NCBI RefSeq assembly: GCF_036320965.1
Contig: NC_092232.1
Location: 56,703,564 to 56,767,563 of the forward strand
Direction of reading: 5' to 3'
From: Panulirus ornatus
Lineage: Eukaryota; Arthropoda; Malacostraca; Decapoda; Palinuridae
DNA length: 64,000 nucleotides
The position numbers and the translations under genes are program-made. The notes beneath the pieces are model-generated. The model saw only the letters and a list, made by a program, of their open reading frames with translations. It was not told the DNA's origin and did not search any database. The first letter of the stretch is position 1; each line of letters starts with the position of its first letter. Of this stretch, positions 52,985 to 64,000 are shown piece by piece.

Positions 52985-53419
52985 GATGATGATGATAAAA
53001 AAAAGTACCTTCCAAGCAGGGGAGGCAAAAGAGAAGGGGGAAAGAGCAAGAATTGTTGGAGGAAGTGAGCTTTAGAGGGAGGAAAAGAGCCAGGGCTTAA
53101 CCCAGCTTGCATTGGAAAAATATGTTAAGAAGGTCGGAGATGATTAGTGGAGGGCAAGGTTTTATTTAAGTTATTTATTTATTTATCTTTTTTATCACTT
53201 TATCTTATTCTATTTTATTTTTTTGTATTTTATCTTTTTCTATTTTTCTTATAAGGGATACAGGAGGAGGTGGATCGTATCTCTGGCCGATGGACACTGA
53301 TTTTACCAAGGCGTTCCCCGCACGGATTTAGCTGCAAGATCTATAGAGGTTTTTAGTGTTTTAATATATGGTCACTGGATGTTGTCCAGGTTGTATATTA
53401 AACATGTTACCTGGGTGAT

Positions 53420-56012
53420 CTATTCCCAGGAGATTGTTGAAGTAAAATCAATCCAATGAGTATGATGTATTTGAAATCGCTCTACTTGTCTTTCAAACAA
53501 TTTCCTCCAGTAGATGTTTAGAGGAGGGATTCGTGCTCTCTCGTGAAGTTCTGTGTTCCTGATGAACTCGTGCCATTCGATGTTAGAAACCCAACGTAGA
53601 GCTTTATTCTGAACCATTTGGAGTGCACAGATGTTGGATTTGCCTCCGAGTTCGAGAGCTGAAGGGGCATAAGTGATAAGTGGTCGTTTTAATGCTTTGT
53701 AGAGGTGCAATTTGGTTTTGAATTGCGCCTCTCTGAATCTATACAATTTTACGAGCTCCGCTCTCGCAATAGCCGCTCTAGACTGTATATGTCAGTTCAT
53801 TCTCAGGTATACATCATAGTTTAGGCCCAGGACAGTGTTGGCGTTTGAGATGGGAATGGGTAAATGACGGTGTATACGGGAGTGTAGGTAGACATTAGTT
53901 ATGTTGTATCTCTGACGTACATTAAAGTAGGATATGTTGGATTTTGCAGCATTTGTTTTGATCCTCCATTTCAAATCCCAGAGCGAAACGTGGTCAATTT
54001 CCTGTTGGGTTCTATTGATTAAGTGTGTGAGGGTTCTGGCTTTGATTAGCTGCGTGACATCATCTGCATATTGGAGAGTGATGGAGTCCAGGTGTATAGG
54101 ATTGGGAAGATCATTTGAGTAGAGTGTGTAGAGAGTGGGGGCCAGCACGGAGCCTTGAGGTACACCGGCATTGAGGAAGAAGTAGTTTGAGTAAGTGTTT
54201 CTGTTGCTAAGATAGAAAGAAGTTTAATGGTGGGTCGTGGGAGTTGGAAGTGGGTGCTTAGTTTATACCTCAATCCATCGTGCCAAACGGTGTCAAAGGC
54301 TTTTTCAACATCATTTGTGATGAAGGCGGTCATTTTGTATGTCCGCGTGTTGTTTTTAATGTAGTTAGTGATTATGTTGACTTCATCTTGTATGATGTTG
54401 ACGAAAGCCAAACTGTTTGTGTGAGAGTAGGTTGTTGTTTGTAAGGTGTTGTCTAAGTCTGTTGTTTAAGATTCTTTCAAATGTCTTCCCAATGGACTCA
54501 AGTAGGCTGATGGGTCTGTAGTTCATTGGGTCCCTATTGGATTTGTTGGGTTTAAGTATCATTGTGGTTGTTGCTGTTTTGAAGGCCGCGGTAAAATAGC
54601 CAGAGGCTAGTGCCGCGTTGAAGAGGAAGGTGATGGCTCTAATAGTGTTGTCAGGGAGGTGGGTAAGTAGTTGGTAACCAAAGCCAGACCTACCTGGGGC
54701 TACTTTGAGCGATTTTAGAAGGAGGAATTTGACCTCGCTCGATCTTATGGGAGTTGTGAGAAGGTGGTCGTGTGAAAGCGATTGGTCGTACGCCAGAGGG
54801 TGGGGATGGTGGGGGGTGTGGGGATGGTGGGGGGGGGGTTGAGGGTGAAAGATACCTTCCCAGTGTTTTTGAAAAATGTTCGCGATGTCTTGTGGGTTAT
54901 GGTGTAGAGTGTTGTCGTCATTTAGCCGATTGAAGTCTGTTTTTGGTATTCTTTTGAGTTTCCGGGTTCTGCTCCAAAACTCTTGAGGAGATTTGATTCA
55001 GTGTTGTTCTGTTGTGGTGATAAGAGATTTCCAGTGTCTATTGTGGTCTTCTAGAAGGCTGTTGAGTGTGTGGTTTTGTAGGGATGTGAGGTCCCACCGT
55101 ACTAGGCCCAAACGATGTCTGTTATGCTCAAAGCGTCGACGGTAGCACGAGAGAAGTCTGGTTGTTTTGGGAGAAGGGAAGAAGGAGTATCTTGAGGTAA
55201 ATGAAGATTTGGGAATAGAAATGTCAGCTGCCTGTGTGATTGTTTCGTGTATATGTTCTATTTCTGTGTCTATTAGTGTTATTGGGTGATTTTCATAGTT
55301 TGTCGTGTAAGTGCAGTTGGAGAGTGTCTTTGAAGTTGTCCTAGTCTACTTTTTTGTAATTGTAGTGTGAGGGTGATGGGACGAGGATAGGGTTAGACGA
55401 GAGATGAAGAAAGATAGAGATTTGTTCGGAACCACACAGTGGTCCTGGAGACAAGAAATTATGAAGATTATTACTGGTTCTGTTGGAGAAGACAAGGTCA
55501 GGTCTGCCTTTTCCTCCTGGGCCAGTGAAGACGGTGTGGAGGTAAGGACCTAGGAAGTTAAGACGTTTGTAAGAGTATAAAGCGAATAAGTCATCACCAT
55601 GAGAATTGCTTCTGCTGTGGTGGAAGGTTCTGTGTTGGGCGTTGAGGTCAGCTAGAAGGTAGACTGGGATATGTGTGTGATTGAATACTGTGTAGAGATC
55701 ATGTAGTGGAATGGTAGTGTTGGGTCGAGAGTATGTAGTGCAGAAGATAATGAAGCCATGTATTGTGTTTATCTTAACTGCTAGAAAGTGTTCGTATTGC
55801 CATGAGATGGCGAGGTATTCGTGTTCGATGGTGTTGCGTATGAGAATGGCGACTCCCTCGTGTCTACTGTCTGGAGACTGTCGTGATGTATACCCGTAAT
55901 GTCTAATTTTGTATCCGTTGGTGATACATGTGATGTTAAGTATCACAACATCGGGTTTTTTCTCTTCGAGGAGAGTGGCAATCAGATGACGGCCGTTGTG
56001 ATAGCTGCGCAC
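53420..56012 (-). pseudogene. Jockey-like ORF2: APE endonuclease and RT, broken
   Basis: The N-terminal 223 codons (56012-55341) form an APE domain: KPDVVILNITC, RHEGVAILIRNTI, VYLLADLNAQH (the Asp and Asn of the second metal motif kept), FTGPGGKGRPDLVFS and a degenerate C-terminal box (G-S-E-Q-I-S-I in place of S-D-H). Downstream RT pieces lie in separate frames: NDVEKAFDTVWHDGL (about 54290; the usual Asp-Phe pair changed to Asp-Val), LQYADDVTQLI with the YADD pair (about 54050), and the thumb/C-terminal piece LYKALKRPLITYAPSAL with QNKALRWVSNIEWHEF (about 53590-53690). At least three frameshifts between 55340 and 53750 make it non-functional. No RNase H was noticed. Confidence 0.82.
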
Positions 56013-56037
56013 GTTAAACTGTTAGAATTTTAGCATT

Positions 56038-57596
56038 TTACGACTTATGGAAGTTTATTGGCCTTCTGTGTCTGTTGTCGATGAAGGCCGTTGACGCGCC
56101 GTTTGAGAATTTCACTTGTATCATGTTTCTAGTCTTGGGTTGGGATATATCTGGTGAGGGGTCAGGAGAGGGGAGAGGGGAGGGGAGAGGGTCATTGTCG
56201 ACGAGTTGAAGGTCAAGGTTGACCGTTGGTGGGTTGTCTGGTGTGTCGGCAGGGTCAGGTGCTGGGGCTCCTCTGGGAGGGTTAGGTAGGGGACGGAGGG
56301 AGGGGGAGGGGGGAGGGGGGGATTGGTGAGTGGAGGTTCTGGGGGAACTGTCGTGGTGGTGGAAGTTGGGACGGTGGGGGTGGGAGAGGAATCGGTATTT
56401 GGAGAGACAGTAGGATTGTTGGTGTTGGGTTGGGGGGGTTGTGGGTGGAGTTGTGTTAGGGGGTGCGGAGGGGGTATTGGAAGTTGGGAGGGTGACAGGT
56501 TGAGTAGTTGGGGGAGAGTTGGAAGTGTTACTGGGGGTCTCCTGGGTTACGTTTTCGTTAGGAGTCAGGGTGGCGGACGAGACAGGGGTCGGTGAGGGAT
56601 GGTTGGTGGCGGGGGAGCTTAGGAGTTCAGGTGGAGTTCGTACATTGGGTAGGTTGTTATGAGCAAGAAGCAAATCGAAAATTGTGATGAATTCCGACTT
56701 ATCTTCCCCGCTCAGGAACAACGCTTTTAGGTAGCACGCATGCATCCTACCTTGTAGGGTGAGGAGGTCTGAAGAATTAGTAGTTGGGATAGGAGAAGCT
56801 TGGGTGGCAGGGGGAGGAGCAGCAGCAGCAACTGTTGCGTAGAGGTGAGGGTTTGTGGAAGGAGGTGAGTTGGATTTTTGTGCCTGACTCACTGCGCGGA
56901 GTTGCTCCTTCTTACGTGGGCACAGCCCAGATACAGCAACGTGTTCACCTTTACAGTTGACACACTTCACTGCCTGAACCTTGCACTCACGAAAACCATG
57001 ACCAGTTTCCGCGCATTGACTACAGGTTTGGTGGGGTTCTTTACAGTTCTTTGTTTCATGTCCGAGTTGCAAACATTCGTAGCATTGTTGTACGTCGATA
57101 TATTCATCTTTATTCAGGGATTTTGCTGGCACAGAGATCATGGGGAACAGGACTCCCCGGGAGAGCAGGTGATCGGCCTCGGTCGGGTTTGGACATTGAA
57201 TTTTTATTGATCTAGAGTTGTTAGGTTTATATACGCTGATGACGTTGACGTCATTTTTTTCACCATTGATGGCTTCAACAATTTCCGAAGGGCTGAGGGA
57301 CAAGATAGATGCATGGACATTATAGGCAATAATGGTACATCTAGCTTGAAGGGGCAGCGGTCTTGAACGATTTGGTAGTTATTTTTTGCTAGTTCATCGA
57401 GGAGAGGCTTAGATAGGATTCTATCTAAATCACTATCTTTGCCCTAGCAAATTTTAAATTGATATTTCTTCGTAGGGAATTGAATTACCGTAGTGGTACG
57501 GAACTGAGTGGTCTTCAAAACGATGGACAGGAGTTCGAACGTGGAAGGAGGGGGACAATCAGTTTTGAGGGATTTTAGACGTATGTCGGGCGGCAT
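56038..57596 (-). pseudogene. Jockey-like ORF1 (nucleic-acid-binding protein with three zinc knuckles)
   Basis: The probable start is ATG at 57596 (M-P-P-D-I-R-L-K). This N-terminal part is broken by a TAG near 57448 and a frameshift near 57320. A clean 421-codon frame then runs to 56038. Near its beginning are three knuckles: CYECLQLGHETKNC (C-X2-C-X4-H-X4-C), CSQCAETGHGFREC (same spacing) and CVNCKGEHVAVSGLC (C-X2-C-X3-H-X6-C). Residues after about 155 are Pro/Thr/Ser-rich and low complexity, and the last 30 are basic. In this group ORF1 coats the RNA and delivers it to the nucleus. It lies directly upstream of ORF2 with 25 bp between the frames. Confidence 0.87.
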
Positions 57597-58164
57597 GTTG
57601 GTGGCATCAGTGTCCTAGTGCGAGAAAACGTGAGTGAGGGAGGCTCGACGGTCCAAGGTAGGGGAGAGGTAAGAGATAGTGTGAGGGTCTCCACCCCGTC
57701 AGGTGAGAACAGGTCCACTCCAGCCTCCACTCCTCAGGAAAATGAGTTTTCCAGAATGGGGTGGGGAAGCTGGGGTAGAGATTGCTCAAGCCAAACGGTC
57801 GAGAGATGGATGATGGATGATACAAAAAAATGAAATCAAAGTTGGATGAGAAAGATGGAGTGAAGGCAACGCGGGGGTGTAGTGAGCAGCGAGGGTGGTG
57901 GTGAGGGATACGCCTGCTGGTGTCAGATCACCGGTCGGGTCACCGTAACTGTCTCCTACGGGAAGGACCAACGTGGGAGCCAATGTTACAATCCGCTTCT
58001 TTCTTCGGTTTTCTCTCTTCTATCTCTCTCTTCTGTCCTCTATCTTCTTTCTTCTCTCTTCTCTCTTCTTTCTTCTCTCTTCTTACGGCCTGGCGGTTAA
58101 TCCTCCATTAACCACGTGGTCACCACGTGGCCGAGACAGGAGCGGCAAGAACCAATCCGAATGA

Positions 58165-59583
58165 TCTTCTCACATCACCACTACTTGCTATCACCTCCCC
58201 AGTAGCCCCCTTCACTGAAGTTCCCATTTGTTCCCTTGTCTTACGCACTTCATCTACCTCCTTCCAAAACATCTTTTATTCTTCCTAAATTTTAATGATA
58301 CTCTCTCAACCCAACTCTCATTTGCCCTTTTTTTCACCTCTTGCACCTTTCTCTTGACCTCTTGCCTCTTTCTTTTATACATCTCCCAGTCATTTGCATT
58401 ATTTCCCTACAAAAATCGTCCAAATGCCTCTCTCTTCTCTTTCACTAATAATCTTACTTCTTCATCCCTCCACTCACTACCCTGTCTAATCTGCCTACCC
58501 CCCACGCTTCTCATGGCACAAGCATCTTTTGCGCAATCCATCACTGCTTCCCTAAATACATCCCATTCCTCTCCCATACTCCCCTCACGTCCTTTGATTC
58601 ACCTTTTTCCATTCTGAACTCAGTCTCTCCTGGTACTTCCTCACACAAGTCTCCTTCCCAAGCTCACTTACTATCATCACTCTCTTCATTTCAACATTCT
58701 CTCTTCTTTTCAGAAAACATCTATATATCTTCATCTTCGCCTTCACAAGCACCACTCTCTTCACTCCAACATTCTCTCTTCTTTTCTGAAAACTTCTACA
58801 ATCTTCACCTTCGCCTCCACTCGCGCGATTATCAATTAACACGTAATCCAGTAACGCTCTCTGGCCATCTTTCCTACTTACTTAAGTATACTTATGTATA
58901 TCTCTTTTTAAACCAGGTATTCCCAATCACCAGTCCTTTTTCAGCACATAAATCTACAAACTATTCACCATTTCCATTTACAACATTGAACACCCAATGT
59001 ACACCAATTATTCCCTCAACTGCCACATTACTCACCTTTGCATTCAAATCACCCATCAGTATAACCCGGTCTCGTGCATCAAAACTACTAACACACTCAC
59101 TCAGCTGCTCCCAAAACACTTTCCTCTCAAGATCTTTCTTTTTCATGCCCAGGTGCATATGCACCAATAATCACCCATCTCTCTCCATCCACTTTCAGTT
59201 TTACACATATCAGTCTAGAGTTTCCTTTCTTACACTCTATCACACATTCCCACCACTCCTGTTCCCAGGAGTAGTGCTAACCCTTCCCTTGCTCTTGTAC
59301 TCTCACTAACCCCTGACTTTACTCCCAAGGCATTCCCAAACCACTCTTCCCCTTTACCCTTGAATTCGTTTCACTCAAGAGCCAAAACAACCATGTTCAT
59401 TTCCTCAAACATACTAATTATCTCTCCTTTTACCTCATATTGTTTACATCCACACACATTTAGACACACCAATCTGAGCCTTCGAGGAGGATGAGCACTT
59501 CCCCTGTGACTCCTGTTTTCCCTTTTAAAAAGATAGAATACAAGGTGGGGAGGGTTTCCAGCCACCCTCTCCCGTCCCCTTTA
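58165..59583 (-). pseudogene. RTE-like LINE copy 3, 5' half, decayed
   Basis: It continues the antisense LINE text from where 52984 left off, through the linker and endonuclease (MGDLNAKVSNVAVEG at about 59050; VFWEQLSECVSSFDARDRV) to the head (LRLVCLNVCGCKQ at about 59450; CCTTTTAAAAAG, GGGTTTCCAGCC at 59520-59560). Several indels are present. A stretch near 58700-58800 is duplicated (CTTCACTCCAACATTCTCTC recurs as CTTCATTTCAACATTCTCTC). The final bases run into the N gap. Confidence 0.88.
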
Positions 59584-59683
59584 NNNNNNNNNNNNNNNNN
59601 NNNNNNNNNNNNNNNNNNNNNNNNNNNNNNNNNNNNNNNNNNNNNNNNNNNNNNNNNNNNNNNNNNNNNNNNNNNNNNNNNNN
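59584..59683. other. Scaffold gap of 100 N
   Basis: Exactly 100 N; true size unknown. It joins the 5' end of RTE-like copy 3 to a fragment resembling the jockey-like 5' UTR, so the join may be wrong. Confidence 0.99.
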
Positions 59684-59885
59684 GTGAGGTTCTCAACCCC
59701 GTTAGGTGAGAACAGGTCCACACCAAACCTCCGCTCCTCAGGAAGTAATTTTCCTGAATGGGTTGGGGAAGCTGGGGTAGAAATTGTTCAAACCTAACGG
59801 TCGAGAGGTGTTGGATGATGGATTGTAAAAAAGATCGTAAAAAGCACGAGAGAAATGGACTGGAGGCAACGTAGGGTGGAGAGTG
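59684..59885 (-). mobile_element. Fragment related to the jockey-like LINE 5' UTR
   Basis: GGTGAGAACAGGTCCAC, TGGGGAAGCTGGGGTAGA and ACGGTCGAGAG match 57700-57805 in order and orientation, with about 15-20% divergence. It is incomplete because of the gap. It ends just upstream of the zinc-finger promoter-like signals. Confidence 0.7.
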
Positions 59886-59892
59886 AGTTGCC

Positions 59893-59923
59893 TTTATATC
59901 CCACACTCTAGCCAAGGTCAGTC
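59893..59923 (+). promoter_or_regulatory. TATA-like box and TCAGTC initiator of the zinc-finger gene
   Basis: TTTATATC at 59893-59900 and TCAGTC (a TCAKTY match, A at 59920) are about 25-27 bp apart, slightly short but workable. The ATG follows at 60039, giving a 5' UTR of about 119 nt without upstream ATG in good context. Confidence 0.5.
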
Positions 59924-60038
59924 TCTCTCTGGTGTTCACTCGCAAAGCATCTCATGGTGTCACGGACGGCAGTTGTGGACTGACAGGGTGAGCTACACTG
60001 TGTTATAAACGTGTTATGGTGATACAGAAGACTGCAGC

Positions 60039-61735
60039 ATGGAGGGACAACCAGGGCCATATTCTCCGTGCAGTGAAACCTCCTCAAACAGTTTTGACAA
60101 CAGGAGACAGAAGGTCATAAACACAGAAGAAAAACCCTTCAAATGTCCTGAGTGTCAGAAAAGCTTTACGAAACATGTCTATCTTCATAGACACATGAAA
60201 TTACATACTTTTGAGAAGACATATCAGTGTAAAGAATACCAGAGTACCTTCTCCCGTAAGAACAACTTAGTGTTGCAGATGAAAGTTTACATTGGACAAA
60301 AGCAATATCAGTGTTCATAGTGTCAAAAGTATTTTTCTAAAAAATTTGATTTAAAGACACACTTGAGAATCCATACTGGTGAGAACCCATACCAATGTTC
60401 AGAATGTCAAAAAAGTTTTTCTTCTAAAAGTAAGTTAGTGACACACCTGAGAGTTCACACGGGCGAGAAGCCATACCGATGTACAGAATGTCAAAAAAGT
60501 TTTTCTCAGAAAAGTAGTTTAGTGACACACCTGAGAGTTCACACGGGCGAGAAACCATACCAATGTTCAGAATGCCAAAAAACTTTTTCTTTTAAAAGTA
60601 GGTTAGTGACACACCTGGGAGTTCACACGGGCGAGATGCCATACCAATGTTTAGAATGTCTAAAACAATTCTCTGAAAAAGGTAATTTAGTGACACACTT
60701 GAGAGTTCACACAGGCGAGAAGCCGTACCAATGTTCAGAATGTCAAAAAGTTTCTCTATTAAAAGTGATTTAGTGAAACACTTGAGAGTTCACACGGGCG
60801 AGAAGCCATACCAATGTTCAGAATGTCAAGAAACATTTTCTCGGAAAAGTAGTTTAGTGAGACACCTGAGAGTTCACACGGGCGAGAAGCCATACCAATG
60901 TTCAGAATGTCAAAAAACATTTTCTGAGAAAAGCAATTTAGTGACACACCTGAGAGTTCACACGGGCGAGAAGCCATACCAATGTGCAGAATGTCAAGAA
61001 ACTTTTTCTGAGAAAAGCAGTTTAGTGACACACCTGAGAGTTCACACAGGTGAGAAGCCATACCAATGTTCAGAATGTCAAAAAAGTTTTTCTCAGAAAA
61101 ATAGTTTAGTGACACACCTGAGAGTTCACACAAGCGAAATGCCATACCAATGTTCAGAATGTCTAAAACAATTCTCTCATAAAGGTAATTTAGTGACACA
61201 CCTGAGAGTTCACACAGTCGAGAAGCCATACCAATGTTCAGAATGTCAAAAAAGTTTTTCTCAGAAAAGTAATTTAGTGAGACACTTGAGAGTTCACACA
61301 GGCTAGAAGCCATACCAATGTGCAGAATGTCAAAAACAATTCTATAACAGATGTAATTTAGTAAAACGTCTGAGAGTTCACACAGCCGAGAAGCCAAACA
61401 AGTAAAAAGAATATCAAAAAACCTTTTCTGCTACAAGTACTTCAGTGACACATCGAGAGGTTACACAAGCGAGGCACCATAATAGTGTTCAGAATGTCAA
61501 GAAACTCTCCCTGGTAAAAGTGCTTTAGTCAGACACCTGAGAGTTCACAAGGCGAGAAGCCATACCGGTGTTCAGAATGTCAAAAACAATTTTCTTGAAG
61601 AGGTGATTAAGGAAGACATCGGAGAGTTCACACAGGGTAGAAACCATACTTATGTTCAGAATGTCCTGAATGTTTCTCCCAAAAAAGCAGTATAGTAAAA
61701 CGCAAGGTAGTTGAACGCATCCCAGATCTCATGTA
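60039..61735 (+). pseudogene. C2H2 zinc-finger gene with ~15 fingers, interrupted
   Basis: From ATG 60039 (M-E-G-Q-P-G-P-Y-S-P), a 35-residue leader is followed by tandem C-X2-C-X12-H-X3-H fingers joined by TGEKPYQC linkers. Finger 1 (CPECQKSFTKHVYLHRH) is intact, finger 2 has lost Cys and both His, and finger 3 carries TAG after Y-Q-C-S (60318-60320). Fingers 4-7 are canonical. Finger 8 has a one-base loss near 60745, after which fingers 9-14 continue in the new frame. A TAG (61304-61306) replaces Glu in the TGEKP linker, finger 15 has His to Arg, and later fingers (to about 61735) decay. Finger sequences are very similar (helix positions K-S-x-L-V-T-H), suggesting recent tandem expansion. 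Such proteins bind DNA in the nucleus. A 212-codon minus ORF over 60759-61397 is a shadow. The inactivating changes are few, so sequencing error should be considered. Confidence 0.88.

Positions 61736-62118
<383 letters not shown>

Positions 62119-62192
<74 letters not shown>
62119..62192. repeat. (AT)n followed by poly-T (A-tail of RTE-like copy 4)
   Basis: AT alternation to about 62153, then about 40 T. On the LINE strand this is a poly-A tail followed by (AT)n. Confidence 0.93.

Positions 62193-64000
<1,808 letters not shown>

Larger units (their letters stand above)
52985..58164 (-). mobile_element. Jockey-like LINE nested in RTE-like copy 3 (5.2 kb, near full length)
   Basis: Minus strand. 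The 5' UTR is about 57597-58164, ORF1 is 57596-56038, ORF2 runs from about 56012 to 53420, then a 3' UTR ends in an A-run and (ATC)4 (52985-53005). The host LINE reads ...CTTCT before the insertion and CTTCT again after it, a short (5-bp) candidate duplication, and is otherwise continuous (CACATCACCACTACTTG at 58172 is the expected continuation). The 5' end contains TTTCTTCTC-type pyrimidine tracts near 58020-58080 on the plus strand. Confidence 0.88.

Noticed and set aside
60759..61397. 212-codon minus-strand ORF with repeated [19 protein letters not shown] units
   Set aside because: It is antisense to tandem zinc fingers and its periodicity mirrors the 84-bp finger unit.

Overview
The window is eukaryotic nuclear DNA, most likely from an arthropod and probably a decapod crustacean. 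The evidence is very dense (AT)n, (TG)n, (GA)n and (AAT)n microsatellites, arthropod-type core promoters (TATA box plus TCAKTY initiator), and RTE-like, jockey-like, CR1-like and Penelope-like retroelements of the kind common in decapods. The host is inferred from repeat content, not from a diagnostic host gene. Two runs of exactly 100 N (7239-7338, 59584-59683) are scaffold gaps. No operon-like or prokaryotic organisation is present.

Layout. (1) 1-11.9 kb is a rearranged block. Two arms of about 3.05 kb (1-3096 and 7339-10374) are inverted copies of one another, and a 1.1 kb segment is directly repeated (6113-7238, 10728-11850). Each arm carries a 60-aa ORF, a 101-aa acidic repeat ORF with a good TATA/initiator promoter, and a Pro/Thr/Arg-rich ORF. 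Between the arms lie two long-terminal-inverted-repeat elements, tRNA-Gln-like sequences with a CTA anticodon, and a 269-aa ORF with a winged-helix-like N-terminal half and a Thr/Pro repeat tail. (2) 12-23.3 kb is AT-rich repeat-derived DNA: a three-copy 0.9 kb repeat family, 71-bp and 35-bp minisatellites, decayed RTE-like LINE fragments, and an unusual segment (17256-18148) open in register on both strands. (3) 24.3-30.6 kb holds a Tc1-like transposase pseudogene with two intron-like insertions, a LINE endonuclease fragment, a SINE-like element sharing its ends with the RTE-like LINE, and a chimeric short retroelement flanked by a 12-bp duplication. (4) 31-43.5 kb has minisatellites, a protein-kinase-like exon (32662-33330), a 4.3 kb array of a 30-bp unit, a 67-bp array, a Penelope-like fragment and a CR1-like LINE 3' end. 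(5) 43.5-59.6 kb is a retrotransposon nest on the minus strand: one RTE-like LINE with an intact 998-codon ORF, a 5'-truncated second copy, and a third copy split by a 5.2 kb jockey-like LINE. (6) 59.7-64 kb has a C2H2 zinc-finger gene with promoter-like signals, broken by two TAG codons and one frameshift, then another RTE-like 3' end and an inverted, nearly identical copy of the CR1-like 3' end.

No conventional multi-exon host gene is fully contained. The best candidates for host or captured coding sequence are the kinase exon, the zinc-finger gene and the ORFs of the duplicated block. Most of the rest is explained by retrotransposition, nested insertion into (AT)n tails, and tandem repeat growth.
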